From Sphingomonadaceae bacterium (GTDB taxonomy: Bacteria > Pseudomonadota > Alphaproteobacteria > Sphingomonadales > Sphingomonadaceae): a stretch of DNA of 64,000 nt. Location of the stretch: positions 1 through 64,000 of the forward strand of contig PKED01000030.1 of NCBI GenBank assembly GCA_002863155.1, written 5' to 3'. The stretch's first letter is position 1; every line of letters starts with the position of its first letter. A program made the position numbers and the translations under genes. Positions 36,663 through 45,927 of the stretch are shown piece by piece. The notes beneath the pieces were generated by a model that was not told the origin of the DNA, did not search any database, and saw only the letters and a list, made by a program, of their open reading frames with translations.

Positions 36663-37982
36663 TCAGGCGTCGGGCCCGAACACCCGGTCGAAAATCGCAT
36701 CGATGTACCGATAATGGTAGCCGAGATCGAATTTCTCATCGATCTCGCTTTCGCTAAGCGCCGCCGTCACTTCCGGATCGGCGTGCAGCAGATCGCGTAG
36801 CGACAGCGCGCCGTCCGACTCCCATACCTTCATCGCATTGCGCTGGACGATCGCGTAGCTGGCCTCGCGGCTCAGCCCTGCCTGCGTGAGCGCGAGCAGC
36901 ACCCGCTGCGAATGGACAAGGCCACCCATCCGGTCGAGGTTGCGTTGCATCCGCGCGGGATAGACGAGCAGCTTGTCGATCACGCCGGTCAATCGCGCGA
37001 GCGCGAAGTCGAGCGTGATCGTCGCATCGGGCCCGACATAGCGTTCGACCGACGAATGGCTGATGTCGCGTTCATGCCACAGCGCGACATTTTCGAGCGC
37101 CGGTGTCACGTAACCGCGCACCATCCGGGCAAGCCCGGTCAGGTTTTCGGTCAGGACCGGATTGCGCTTGTGCGGCATGGCCGACGAGCCCTTTTGCCCG
37201 GGCGAGAAATATTCCTCGGCCTCAAGCACTTCGGTACGCTGTAGATGGCGAATTTCGACGGCGAGCCGCTCGATCGACGATGCGATCACGCCAAGTGTCG
37301 CAAAGAACATCGCGTGCCGGTCGCGCGGGATGACCTGAGTCGATATCGGCTCGACGGCCAGGCCGAGCTTGGCAGCGACATGTGCTTCCACGCGCGGATC
37401 GATATTGGCGAATGTGCCGACCGCGCCCGAAATCGCGCAGGTGGCGATGTCGGCGCGCGCCGCCACCAGTCGATCGCGGTTGCGCGCGAATTCGGCATGC
37501 GCCTGCGCAAGCTTCAACCCGAAGGTAACCGGCTCGGCATGGATGCCGTGGCTGCGACCAATGGTCGGCGTCAGCCTGTGCTCGACCGCGCGGCGCTTGA
37601 GCACGGTGAGCAAGGCGTCGATGTCCGCGATCAGCAGATCGGCGGCGCGGGCGAGCTGGACCGCGAGGCAGGTGTCGAGCATGTCGGACGAGGTCATGCC
37701 CTGGTGCATGAAACGCGCCTCGTCGCCGACCTGCTCCGCAACCCAGGTAAGGAAAGCGATGACGTCGTGCTTGGTCACGGCCTCAATCGCGTCGATGGCG
37801 GCGACGTCGATCACGGGCCTGGTTTCCCACCAGCGCCACAGCGCGGTCGCCGCCGATTGCGGCACCACGCCGAGCTGGGCGAGCGCATCGGTCGCATGGG
37901 CCTCGATCTCGAACCATATCGCGAAGCGTGCTTCGGGCGACCAGATCGCCGTCATTTCGGCGCGGGCATAACGGGGGACCAT
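36663..37982 (-). CDS. purB: Adenylosuccinate lyase
   Basis: This 439-residue fumarase/aspartase-superfamily lyase splits adenylosuccinate and SAICAR in purine synthesis. Signature GSSAMPHKRNP lies in the active-site loop, with TSSDMLDTCLAVQL and GRSHGIHAEPVTFGLKL as other conserved regions. The start at 37982 (MVPRYAR) is the family N terminus, with AAGGAAC upstream; the track start is 25 codons longer. Confidence 0.95.
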   Translation of the reverse strand: MVPRYARAEMTAIWSPEARFAIWFEIEAHATDALAQLGVVPQSAATALWRWWETRPVIDVAAIDAIEAVTKHDVIAFLTWVAEQVGDEARFMHQGMTSSDMLDTCLAVQLARAADLLIADIDALLTVLKRRAVEHRLTPTIGRSHGIHAEPVTFGLKLAQAHAEFARNRDRLVAARADIATCAISGAVGTFANIDPRVEAHVAAKLGLAVEPISTQVIPRDRHAMFFATLGVIASSIERLAVEIRHLQRTEVLEAEEYFSPGQKGSSAMPHKRNPVLTENLTGLARMVRGYVTPALENVALWHERDISHSSVERYVGPDATITLDFALARLTGVIDKLLVYPARMQRNLDRMGGLVHSQRVLLALTQAGLSREASYAIVQRNAMKVWESDGALSLRDLLHADPEVTAALSESEIDEKFDLGYHYRYIDAIFDRVFGPDA

Positions 37983-38186
37983 GGGGCAGTTCCTTGGGTT
38001 CGGCGATCGGCTTGTCGCAGACTTGGCGCGGAGTCGGGATGGCCCGTCCCCTAGCAAAGACGAACTGCACCGGCAAAACCTGGTGCAAGGGCGACCAAAA
38101 ATGCTTTCAGTCGTTGGCTTTGGTGGAAGGTTGCCTTGAAGGCAGCGCTTCCTGAACCGTCGCTATCAAGTGATTGGAGAGAAACG

Positions 38187-38630
38187 ATGATCAGATACGC
38201 AATTCTTGCGGGGGCCATGCTGGCTGCCGCTCCCGCCATGGCGCAGGACGCGCCCGCTGCGCCGCAACAGGCCAACCCCGCGCCGACGACGCCTGCACCG
38301 GCGCCTGAACCGGCCATGCCTGCGCCAGCAGATCAGGCGGCCCCGGTCGCGCAGCCGGCACCGGCGGCACCGCAATCGACCGCCGACAAGGTGGCCCAAG
38401 TCGTCGAGGCGCAGTTCCCGAATTATGATGCCGACGCGAACGGGTCGCTCAACAAGGCCGAGTTCGGCACCTGGATGGCGTCGCTTCGCGCCAACGATCC
38501 GGCCGCCAAGCCGGGGAGCGCCGAGCTGAAGAAATGGACGGAGCAAGCGTTCGCGCAGACCGACACCGACAAGAGCAAGTCGGTGACCAAGGCCGAGCTC
38601 GAAGCGTTTCTCGTGAAGGGCCAGGGTTGA
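38187..38630 (+). CDS. Exported EF-hand protein
   Basis: A 147-residue protein with a signal peptide (IRYAILAGAMLAAAPAMA), a Pro/Ala-rich linker of ~45 residues, and a paired EF-hand domain: DADANGSLNKAEF and DTDKSKSVTKAEL each have the acidic/oxygen ligands of a Ca2+ loop. Calcium binding in the periplasm is likely; partners unknown. TTGGAGAG precedes the ATG. A strong terminator follows. Confidence 0.8.
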   Translation: MIRYAILAGAMLAAAPAMAQDAPAAPQQANPAPTTPAPAPEPAMPAPADQAAPVAQPAPAAPQSTADKVAQVVEAQFPNYDADANGSLNKAEFGTWMASLRANDPAAKPGSAELKKWTEQAFAQTDTDKSKSVTKAELEAFLVKGQG

Positions 38631-38653
38631 TCGGCCATTAGCAGATAGGGACG

Positions 38654-38683
38654 GGGCCGGTCGTGATCGACCGGTCCTTTTTT
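38654..38683 (+). terminator. Rho-independent terminator after EF-hand gene
   Basis: Stem GGGCCGGTC/GACCGGTCC (one G-T pair, loop of six) followed by TTTTTT at 38678-38683. It ends 11 bases before the convergent radC stop. Confidence 0.85.
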
Positions 38684-38693
38684 GTCGAGGGGA

Positions 38694-39404
38694 TCAGATC
38701 AGTCCCTGCGCGCGCAGGCTCACATGCCCCTGCGCACCCACGATGATATGGTCGTGGACGGCGATCCCCGGCGCTTTCAAGGCCGCAGCGATCGCGCGCG
38801 TCAGTTCGATATCGGCTCGGCTCGGCGACGGATCGCCGCCCGGGTGATTGTGCACGATGATGATCGCGGCCGAGCCTAGGTCCATCGCGCGTTTCAGCAC
38901 CTGGCGAACATGGACCGCCGCCTCGTCGATCGTCCCCTCGGCGATCAATTCGTCGCGGATCAGCATGTTGCGGGTGTTGAGGTGAAGGATGCGCACCCGC
39001 TCGACCGCATAATGGGCCATGTCGGCGCGCAGATAATCGAGCAGTGCCTGCCAGTTGGCGAGCACGGGGCGCGCGGCGACATCCTCGCGCAGCATCCGCA
39101 GCGCCGCCGCCTGGACGATCTTGATCGCCGCGACGCTTGTCTCCCCCATGCCCTTCACCCGCATCAGATCGTCCGGGGGTGCCGCCATCAGCCCGCCGAT
39201 CCCGCCGAATTCGGCCAGCAGCGCCTTGGCGAGCGGCTTGGTGTCGCGGCGTGGGATGGCGAGCGCGAGCAGATATTCGACAAGCTCGTAATCATGCATC
39301 CCGTCACCGCCATGCGTCACCAGCCGCTGGCGCAGCCGGGCGCGATGGCCGTGATGGCCGGGGGCCGGATCGTCAGCCCCGTTCCGATCGGCGGGAACAC
39401 TCAT
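38694..39404 (-). CDS. radC: RadC-family JAB/MPN-domain protein
   Basis: A 236-residue RadC-like protein with N-terminal helix-hairpin-helix (UPF0758 type; RVKGMGETSVAAIKIV) and a C-terminal JAMM domain whose metal site is HNHPGGDPSPSRAD. The name RadC is historical; no DNA-repair role is firmly established, and metalloprotease or nuclease activity is possible. Divergent from ydbH. Confidence 0.87.
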   Translation of the reverse strand: MSVPADRNGADDPAPGHHGHRARLRQRLVTHGGDGMHDYELVEYLLALAIPRRDTKPLAKALLAEFGGIGGLMAAPPDDLMRVKGMGETSVAAIKIVQAAALRMLREDVAARPVLANWQALLDYLRADMAHYAVERVRILHLNTRNMLIRDELIAEGTIDEAAVHVRQVLKRAMDLGSAAIIIVHNHPGGDPSPSRADIELTRAIAAALKAPGIAVHDHIIVGAQGHVSLRAQGLI

Positions 39405-39499
39405 GCCTGTCGGGAATTAAGACGTGTTGGGCAGGGTGGCAATTGCGCGCTGGCCGGGGTGGCCTATGCTGGCAGTGCCTAATTGGGCTGGGAGCGCGC

Positions 39500-42400
39500 G
39501 TGACTGAAACGACCGGGGAGGAAGAGCGCCGGGACCGTGTGGCACGCCGCCGAATGCGGTGGATCGCCGCGCCGTTGACCGCGATAGCCGTCATTGGCGC
39601 CGGAATCTGGATCGAGCGCCGACCGATCGCGACCGGCTTCGTCGATCGCGAACTTGCCCGGCGCGGTGTGCCTGCGCGATATACGATCGCCGATCTGGGC
39701 TTTCGTACCCAGCGCCTGACCAATGTCGTGATCGGCGATCCAACGCGGCCCGATCTGGTCGCTGACTGGGTCGAACTGACCACCGATGTAAGCCTTTCGG
39801 GTGCACGGGTATCGGCGATCCGCGCAGGCCAAGTGCGGCTGCGCGGGCGCGTCATCGACGGCAAGCTCGCGCTCGGCGCGATCGACCGTCTGCTGCCTCC
39901 CGATCAGGGCAAGCCGTTCGCGCTGCCGAGTCTTTGGCTCGATGTCGCCGATGCCCGGCTCCGCCTCGACACGCCGATCGGCGTCGTCGGCGCCAAGCTG
40001 ACCGGGCAGGGGCAGCTGACCAATGGCTTTGCGGGTGCGCTGGCGCTCGTCGGGGAGCGGTTCGATAGCGGCGCCTGCCACGCCGAGCGGGTCGCGGCGG
40101 CGCTTCAACTGCGCATCACCGATCGCCAACCGATTTTGAAGGGACCGTTGCGCGCGGCCGGGGTCGAGTGCGAAACGGTGGCGGCCTCGAACGTCGCCGC
40201 CGATGTCGACCTGCGGCTCGATGCCCGGCTCGACCGGTGGCGCGGGCGCGCGGGCGTCATGCTTGCAACGCTGCGTAGCGCGCCGGGCCAGGTGTCGGCA
40301 GTCACCGGCACGGTCGATTTCGACGGTGGGCTTCGGCGCACCGCCGGGTCGGTCGATCTGGTGTCCGGCGCGATCGATTCGCCCCGTGCGCGTGCGAGCT
40401 CGCTCGGCCTGAGTGGGCGGTACCATATCGGTCGTGACGGCGCCGGTTTCGACGGGCAGGCGTCGGTCCAGCAGGCGTCGCTCGGGCCAGCATGGCGCGC
40501 GGCGATCGACCGGATCGGCAGCACGGGCGCGGGAACGCCGGTCGGCCCGCTGATGGCGAAGATCGGGCAGGCGGGCGGCGCGGCCGCGCGTTCCTTCGGC
40601 GGATCGGCCGACCTTCGCGTGGCGCCGGGGCCCAATGGTTATGAAGTGACGCTCGGGCGCGCCGATATCATGAGCCGCAGCGGCGCGCATGCGACGTTGA
40701 GCGGCGGGCAGGGGATCAGCGTGGACGCGCGCGGCATGCGCGTCGACGGCCTGCTCGCGCTGACCGGCGGCGGGCTGCCCGAAGCGGCGCTCCAGCTGCG
40801 GCAGTCAAGTGCCGGCGCACCGATCCGCGGCAGCGGCTTCGTGCGACCCTATGCGGCGGGCGGCGCGCAACTTGCGCTGGGTGATCTGGACTTCACCGCC
40901 GCCCGCGGCGCGACCCGGATCACGACTCGCGCTGTGCTGAGCGGTCCGGTCGCGGACGGGCGGATCGAGCGCGCCGCAGCGCCGATCGCCGCTTATTGGA
41001 ACGGCCAGAGCCTGCGCCTCAATCCCGGCTGCACGCCGCTCACGTTCGAACGGCTGCGGGTCGCCAGCCTCGCGCTCGGCGAGACGCGGGTGCGGGTTTG
41101 TGCGGAAGGGGACACGCTGCTCCGCGTCGACGGTAACCGGCTTTCGGGCGCGGCACGGCTGAGCGAGCATCGTTTCGTCGGCAAACTGGGCGATACGCCG
41201 TTCACGCTGGCGATCCAGTCGGCGCGCTATGGCTTTTTGGACAATCGCTTTGGTGCAAACGGGGTCGCCGCGCGGCTGGGCGACGGTGATCACATCACCC
41301 GCCTCGATCTGGCGACGCTGGACGGTCGGATTGCCAAAGGCGGCGCGGTCGGTGCCTTTGCCGGCGCCGATGGGCGGATCGCGCAGGTGCCCCTGCTGCT
41401 CAGCGACGGTCGCGGCGACTGGCGGTTCGATGGCGACAAGCTGACGCTCGGCGGCGCGCTGATGGTGGCCGATGCCGATCCCGAGCCCCGCTTTTATCCG
41501 CTGTCGAGCCGCGACGTCGCGCTGACGCTTGCCGATAATCGCATCGTCGCGACCGGCACGCTGACGCCGCCCGCCAGCGACCTGATCGTCGCCAAGGCCG
41601 CGATCGCGCATGATCTGGGTCGCGGTGTCGGCAGCGCCGATCTGGCCGTGCCGGGCATCGCCTTTTCCGAAGCGTTCCAGCCCAACAAGCTGACCCGGTT
41701 CACCTATGGCGTCATCGCCGGGGTCCAGGGCTTGGTGAGCGGCGACGGGCGTATCGACTGGAATCCCAAGGCGGTGACCAGCAGCGGCACGTTCCGCACG
41801 GCGGGGGCCAATCTGGAGGCGGCCTTCGGCCCGATAGAGGGGCTGACGAGCGAGATCCATTTCACGGACCTGCTCAATCTCGTGAGTGCGCCCGGGCAGG
41901 AGGTCGCGCTGGCCCGCGTCAATCCGGGCGTCGCGGTCGAAGGCGGCGTCATCCGGTATCAGACGCTCGCCGACCAGCGCGTGCGGATCGAGGGTGGGCG
42001 CTGGCCCTTCGCGGGCGGCATGCTGATCCTCGACCCGGCCGAGCTCGATCTCGCCACCGACCGCGAAAGGCGGCTGACCTTCCGGCTGGAAGGGGTCGAT
42101 GCCGCACAGTTCCTCCAGCAGCTCGATTTCAAGAATCTGAACGCCACCGGCACGTTTGACGGGGTACTGCCGATGATCTTCGACGCCAAGGGCGGTCGGA
42201 TCGAAGGCGGCGAGCTCAATGTCCGGCCCGGCGGCGGGACCATCGCCTATGTCGGCGAAGTCAGTCAGGAAAATCTCGGTTTCTGGGGCAATACGGCGTT
42301 CCAGGCGCTCAAATCGCTGCGCTACCGCAACCTGACGATCGCGATGAACGGATCGCTTGCGGGCGAGATGATCACCGAGGTGCGATTCGCCGGGCTCAGC

Positions 42401-42637
42401 CAGGGCGATGGGGCCAAGCGCAATTTCCTGGTCCGCCGCCTTCAGCAACTGCCCTTCGTGTTCAACGTGCGCATCAAGGCGCCGTTCCGGCAGCTGTTCG
42501 ACCTTGCCGACCCGGGCGGTTATGCCAAACGGGTCTTGTCACAGAGCATCGTTGCGCCGAACACGGGTTCGACCGTCGGCGCGACACCCGTTCAGCCGCG
42601 CGCAAGCGAGACTGTGCCAGAGGGAGAGCCGAAATGA
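39500..42637 (+). CDS. ydbH: YdbH-family intermembrane lipid transport protein
   Basis: A 1045-residue AsmA-like protein: a short cytoplasmic N terminus, one membrane helix (WIAAPLTAIAVIGAGIWIE, ~residues 20-40), then a long beta-rich periplasmic part ending in the YdbH domain (RIEGGRWPFAGGMLILDPAEL, GRIEGGELNVRPGGGTIAYVG). In E. coli YdbH forms an intermembrane bridge with the OM lipoprotein YnbE, redundant with TamB and YhdP, moving phospholipids. The GTG at 39500 precedes the helix; the track's earlier start is antisense to radC. It overlaps ynbE by ATGA. Confidence 0.88.
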   Translation: MTETTGEEERRDRVARRRMRWIAAPLTAIAVIGAGIWIERRPIATGFVDRELARRGVPARYTIADLGFRTQRLTNVVIGDPTRPDLVADWVELTTDVSLSGARVSAIRAGQVRLRGRVIDGKLALGAIDRLLPPDQGKPFALPSLWLDVADARLRLDTPIGVVGAKLTGQGQLTNGFAGALALVGERFDSGACHAERVAAALQLRITDRQPILKGPLRAAGVECETVAASNVAADVDLRLDARLDRWRGRAGVMLATLRSAPGQVSAVTGTVDFDGGLRRTAGSVDLVSGAIDSPRARASSLGLSGRYHIGRDGAGFDGQASVQQASLGPAWRAAIDRIGSTGAGTPVGPLMAKIGQAGGAAARSFGGSADLRVAPGPNGYEVTLGRADIMSRSGAHATLSGGQGISVDARGMRVDGLLALTGGGLPEAALQLRQSSAGAPIRGSGFVRPYAAGGAQLALGDLDFTAARGATRITTRAVLSGPVADGRIERAAAPIAAYWNGQSLRLNPGCTPLTFERLRVASLALGETRVRVCAEGDTLLRVDGNRLSGAARLSEHRFVGKLGDTPFTLAIQSARYGFLDNRFGANGVAARLGDGDHITRLDLATLDGRIAKGGAVGAFAGADGRIAQVPLLLSDGRGDWRFDGDKLTLGGALMVADADPEPRFYPLSSRDVALTLADNRIVATGTLTPPASDLIVAKAAIAHDLGRGVGSADLAVPGIAFSEAFQPNKLTRFTYGVIAGVQGLVSGDGRIDWNPKAVTSSGTFRTAGANLEAAFGPIEGLTSEIHFTDLLNLVSAPGQEVALARVNPGVAVEGGVIRYQTLADQRVRIEGGRWPFAGGMLILDPAELDLATDRERRLTFRLEGVDAAQFLQQLDFKNLNATGTFDGVLPMIFDAKGGRIEGGELNVRPGGGTIAYVGEVSQENLGFWGNTAFQALKSLRYRNLTIAMNGSLAGEMITEVRFAGLSQGDGAKRNFLVRRLQQLPFVFNVRIKAPFRQLFDLADPGGYAKRVLSQSIVAPNTGSTVGATPVQPRASETVPEGEPK

Positions 42638-42819
42638 AGCGATGGTATGTCGGGATGATGATGGCCGGGTTGGGCACAGGATTGGGCGGCTGCGTCAATG
42701 TGACGGCGCCCGACAAGCCGATCGTCATCAATCTCAACATCAATGTGACGGCGCAGGTCGTGCTGAAGCTTGATGGCGAAGCGAAGAAGGTCATCGAACA
42801 GAATCCGGGAATTTTTTAA
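42634..42819 (+). CDS. ynbE: YnbE-family outer-membrane lipoprotein
   Basis: A 61-residue lipoprotein with lipobox LGG-Cys (~20) followed by VNVTAPDKPIVINLNINV, the conserved YnbE stretch. In E. coli YnbE stacks on the C-terminal end of YdbH at the outer membrane. It starts inside the ydbH stop codon, consistent with balanced stoichiometry. Confidence 0.87.
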   Translation: MKRWYVGMMMAGLGTGLGGCVNVTAPDKPIVINLNINVTAQVVLKLDGEAKKVIEQNPGIF

Positions 42820-42820
42820 C

Positions 42821-43207
42821 ATGAAGAAGATCCTGATTTCCGCCCTTGCCGTCGCGTCCGTCGCCTTGCTGACCGGCGGTCCGATTGCTGCCGCGGCTGC
42901 CCCGGCGGGTGACTGGAAGGCGGCGCGTGCCGCTGGCCTGATCGGCGAACAGGCCGACGGCTATCTGGGCATTGTCGGCACGCCGACGCCCGAACTGCGC
43001 GCGATGGTCAACGACGTGAACATCCAGCGAAAGTCGGTCTACACCCGGCAAAGCGCCGCCAACGACACGACGGTGGAGGCTTTCGCGCTGACAGCGGGGT
43101 GCAATCTGATCCTGAATTCGCCCGCCGGTAGCAAATATCAGGCGCCCGATGGAAGCTGGAAGACGCGCACGGCGGCACCCCCGGAACGCGACTCACGCTG
43201 CATCTGA
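42821..43207 (+). CDS. ydbL: YdbL-family (DUF1318) periplasmic protein
   Basis: A 128-residue exported protein with signal peptide (ISALAVASVALLTGGPIAAAA) and the DUF1318 domain: AARAAGLIGEQADGYLGIV and VNDVNIQRKSVYTRQSA. In E. coli YdbL modulates YdbH-YnbE assembly. The tail past ~105 (KYQAPDGSWKTR) is longer than usual. It begins right after ynbE stops. A large hairpin follows. Confidence 0.85.
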   Translation: MKKILISALAVASVALLTGGPIAAAAAPAGDWKAARAAGLIGEQADGYLGIVGTPTPELRAMVNDVNIQRKSVYTRQSAANDTTVEAFALTAGCNLILNSPAGSKYQAPDGSWKTRTAAPPERDSRCI

Positions 43208-43215
43208 TCGACGGG

Positions 43216-43257
43216 CGCGACCGGGGCTTAGGCTGTACAGCCACGCCCCCGGTCGCG
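43216..43257 (+). terminator. Long hairpin between ydbL and atp operon
   Basis: Eleven-base stem CGCGACCGGGG/CCCCGGTCGCG enclosing a 20-base loop that itself contains the palindrome GGCTGTACAGCC. No U-tract; it probably ends or attenuates the ydbH operon transcript. Confidence 0.55.
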
Positions 43258-43263
43258 TCGCGG

Positions 43264-43292
43264 TTGACTTGACAGATTGGGCTTTCTAAACG
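43264..43292 (+). promoter_or_regulatory. Weak candidate promoter for the atp F0 operon
   Basis: TTGACT (43264-43269), 17 bases, TAAACG (43287-43292). The -35 is good and the -10 poor. Position about 90 bases before the atpI GTG is plausible. Confidence 0.3.
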
Positions 43293-43379
43293 GGCGCCGC
43301 AACGCGGGGCTCGTGCTTCCGCGTCGCTCAACCGTCGCCCGCACCGATGCGCGGCGGCGTTTCTTTATCAGGATGGGCT

Positions 43380-43703
43380 GTGAGCTTCGCGTTGGCCGAT
43401 AATCGCCACAACGGACATGATGATCTCGACGCCCGCATTGCGCGTGCGAAGGCCGAGCATCAGCGCCCGTCGTCGGCGAAGCGGCTGGCCGAAACGCGCG
43501 GCTGGTCGGTCGCGATCGAATTTGTCGGCATGGTGCTCGTGTCGGCGGCGATCGGCTATGGGATCGACACCTATGCCGGGCTCGGCACGCGGCCGTTCGC
43601 GATGATCGGCATGCTGGTGCTGGGCTTTGCCGGCGCGGTCTATCGCGCGGTGCAGGATTCGCCGCAGTTCGACGCTGCCCCCGACAACGACTTGAAGGAT
43701 TGA
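43380..43703 (+). CDS. atpI: F0F1 ATP synthase assembly protein AtpI
   Basis: A 107-residue protein: a charged N-terminal tail (~50 residues) and two membrane helices (VAIEFVGMVLVSAAIGYGID and FAMIGMLVLGFAGAVYRAV). This is the AtpI/AtpZ pattern; it assists c-ring assembly in the inner membrane. The GTG at 43380 was chosen because AGGATGGG precedes it. First gene of the F0 operon. Confidence 0.85.
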   Translation: MSFALADNRHNGHDDLDARIARAKAEHQRPSSAKRLAETRGWSVAIEFVGMVLVSAAIGYGIDTYAGLGTRPFAMIGMLVLGFAGAVYRAVQDSPQFDAAPDNDLKD

Positions 43704-43713
43704 GGCGACCGAC

Positions 43714-44463
43714 ATGGCCGGCCCGATGGAACAGTTTGCGCTGAAGACGCTCAAGCCGCTCGCGGTTGCGGGCTATGACGTCTCGTTCACCAATTCGTCG
43801 CTGTGGATGGCGGTGGCTACGGTCGCGATCGCGATTTTCCTGTTCGTCGGTACCGCCAAGCCCCAGCTGGTGCCGGGGCGCTGGCAGGCAGCGGTCGAAT
43901 ATCTCTATGATTTCGTGCGCAACATGCTCGACGAAAATGTGGGGCCCGAGGGGCGCCGCTACACGCCGCTGATCTTCACGATCTTCATCTTCGTGCTGGT
44001 TTGCAACCTGCTGGGCCTGATCCCTTGGGTCGGGGCCTTCACCCCGACCAGCCATGTGTCGGTGACGCTCGGCCTCGCGCTGATCGTGTTCGTTACGGTT
44101 TGCGTGGTCGGTTTCGCACGGCATGGCCTGCACTTCTTCTCGCTGTTCTGGCCGCACGGCTCGGGCGTGGCGCTGGGTGCCTTCGTCTTCGTGATCGAGA
44201 TCCTCTCGTTCCTCAGCCGGCCGTTCACGCTCGCCATCCGACTGTTCGCCAACATGACGGCGGGCCACGTTCTGCTGAAGGTGTTCGGTACCTTCGTCGT
44301 CGCGCTCGGCTCGTTCGGGGCGCTGCCCTATGTGTTCGGCGTGCTGCCGCTGGCGGTGAACGTCGCCCTGTCGGCGCTCGAGGTGCTGATCGCGGTCGTG
44401 CAGGCCTATGTGTTCGCGCTGCTCGCCTCGCTCTATCTGAACGATGCGGTCAATCTTCACTGA
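43714..44463 (+). CDS. atpB: ATP synthase F0 subunit a
   Basis: The 249-residue membrane stator subunit that forms the proton half-channels. It has 5-6 helices; the essential arginine lies in RPFTLAIRLFANMTAGHVLL, the subunit-a signature. RYTPLIFTIFIFVLVCNLLGLIPW is another hallmark. Located between atpI and atpE. Confidence 0.95.
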   Translation: MAGPMEQFALKTLKPLAVAGYDVSFTNSSLWMAVATVAIAIFLFVGTAKPQLVPGRWQAAVEYLYDFVRNMLDENVGPEGRRYTPLIFTIFIFVLVCNLLGLIPWVGAFTPTSHVSVTLGLALIVFVTVCVVGFARHGLHFFSLFWPHGSGVALGAFVFVIEILSFLSRPFTLAIRLFANMTAGHVLLKVFGTFVVALGSFGALPYVFGVLPLAVNVALSALEVLIAVVQAYVFALLASLYLNDAVNLH

Positions 44464-44507
44464 AGTTTCTTGTTCTGCTTACTGGTTTCAATCGAAAGGT
44501 TATGGAA

Positions 44508-44732
44508 ATGGACGTTGGTTCGGCAAAGGTTATCGGTGCAGGTCTCGCCGCGATTGGTGCGGGTCTGGCCGCGATCGGCGTGGGTTCGATCTTCGGTCAG
44601 TATCTGAACGGCGCGCTGCGCAATCCCGAAGCGGACGCCAAGATGGGCGGTCGCCTGATCTTCGGCTTCGCGGTGACCGAAGCGCTCGGCCTGATCGCGG
44701 CCGTCGTCGCGCTGGCGCTCGCCTTCTCGTAA
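44508..44732 (+). CDS. atpE: ATP synthase F0 subunit c
   Basis: A 74-residue hairpin protein forming the rotor ring. First helix AKVIGAGLAAIGAGLAAIGVG, polar loop LRNPEA, second helix with the proton-carrying Glu in GFAVTEALGLIAAVVALALAF. The ATG at 44502 (MEMDVG) is an alternative; 44508 sits at better spacing from AAAGG. Confidence 0.94.
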   Translation: MDVGSAKVIGAGLAAIGAGLAAIGVGSIFGQYLNGALRNPEADAKMGGRLIFGFAVTEALGLIAAVVALALAFS

Positions 44733-44784
44733 GTCCGGGCCAGCGCCCGACATTCTCGCCTGATTTGGGGAGGCCGCCCAGGCC

Positions 44785-45270
44785 ATGCCGCAGTTTGATT
44801 TCACCCATGTCTTCTGGCCGCAGATCGCGTGGCTGGCTGTGTTCTTCGCGATCCTGTATTTCGGGATCGTCGGCCCCACCTTGCCCAAGCTTGGCAAGGT
44901 GATCGGCGAGCGCGAGGGCAAGGTCATGGGTGACATCGCCTCTGCGGAAACGGCCAAGGCGGCTTCGGACCAGCTGGCGGCGGATTATGAAGCCGGCGTG
45001 GCGACCGCGCAGGACGAAGCGCGCGGGCGTCTCGTCAAGGCGCGGGCGGACGCAGCGGCCTCGCTCGAGGCGCGGCTGAAGGACACCAATGCCGCGCTCG
45101 ACGCCCGGGCTCAGTCGGCCGAAGCGGCACTTGCTGCGGCGCGTGCTAATGCCATGGCCGAGATCGAGTCGGTCGCAGCCGATGCGGCGGCAACCATCGT
45201 CGAGAAGCTGACCGGCACCCGCCCCGTCGACACGGCGGCGGCCAGCGCCGTCCGCTCGGCACTGGCATAA
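44785..45270 (+). CDS. atpF': ATP synthase F0 subunit b'
   Basis: A 161-residue stator subunit: one N-terminal membrane helix (FWPQIAWLAVFFAILYFGIV) and a long Ala/Glu/Arg-rich coiled coil. The divergent b/b' pair is typical of alphaproteobacteria and photosynthetic lineages. It is the shorter first copy, so annotated b' (AtpG/AtpX in some genomes). Confidence 0.88.
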   Translation: MPQFDFTHVFWPQIAWLAVFFAILYFGIVGPTLPKLGKVIGEREGKVMGDIASAETAKAASDQLAADYEAGVATAQDEARGRLVKARADAAASLEARLKDTNAALDARAQSAEAALAAARANAMAEIESVAADAAATIVEKLTGTRPVDTAAASAVRSALA

Positions 45271-45283
45271 GGGAGCGGAACCG

Positions 45284-45832
45284 ATGACGCTGACCCTGTT
45301 GGCCCTGGCGGCCGAAGCTGCTGGAGAGGAACATGGCCCGACCCTGTTGGGGTTGAGCGCCGAAGGCTGGGTCTATGTCGGCCTGACGATCTTCTTCCTG
45401 CTGGCGATCTTCGTTGCCAAGGCGCCGCAAAAGATCGCCCAGGCACTCGACGCGCGGATCGCCGACACCCGGCGCCAGCTCGACGAGGCGGCCCGGCTTC
45501 GTGCCGAAGCCGAAGCGATGCTGGCCGATGCCAAGGCGCGCACGGCGGCGAGCGCAGGAGACGCGGCTGCAATCATCGCCCAGGCCGAAACCGAAGCCAA
45601 GGCGATGCTCGCCAAGGCAGAGGCCGACGCCGCCGACCTCACCGCCCGCCGTGCCCGGATGGCCGAGGACAAGATCGCGGCCGCCGAACGCGCGGCGATC
45701 GCCGATGTGCGAGCGGTTGCGGCACGGGCCGCGGCGCAGGCGGCTGGGGCGATCATTGCCCAGCAACACGGCGCCGATGCCGATCGCGCACTGATCGATC
45801 GCACGATTTCGGGCCTTTCGCGGCCGAATTGA
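45284..45832 (+). CDS. atpF: ATP synthase F0 subunit b
   Basis: A 182-residue stator subunit b with a helix at ~28-48 (GWVYVGLTIFFLLAIFVAKAP) followed by a long coiled coil (ALDARIADTRRQLDEAARLRAEAEAML). It pairs with b' as the peripheral stalk linking subunit a to F1. It closes the F0 operon; F1 genes are not in the window. Confidence 0.92.
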   Translation: MTLTLLALAAEAAGEEHGPTLLGLSAEGWVYVGLTIFFLLAIFVAKAPQKIAQALDARIADTRRQLDEAARLRAEAEAMLADAKARTAASAGDAAAIIAQAETEAKAMLAKAEADAADLTARRARMAEDKIAAAERAAIADVRAVAARAAAQAAGAIIAQQHGADADRALIDRTISGLSRPN

Positions 45833-45927
45833 TCGCGCCCGCGCGCAATAGCGCTGGCATTGGCTTTGAAAATCGAGTGAGATTGCCGCGCGGTCGTTTC
45901 GTGATCGCGCCATGCCTAGAGGTTTGT

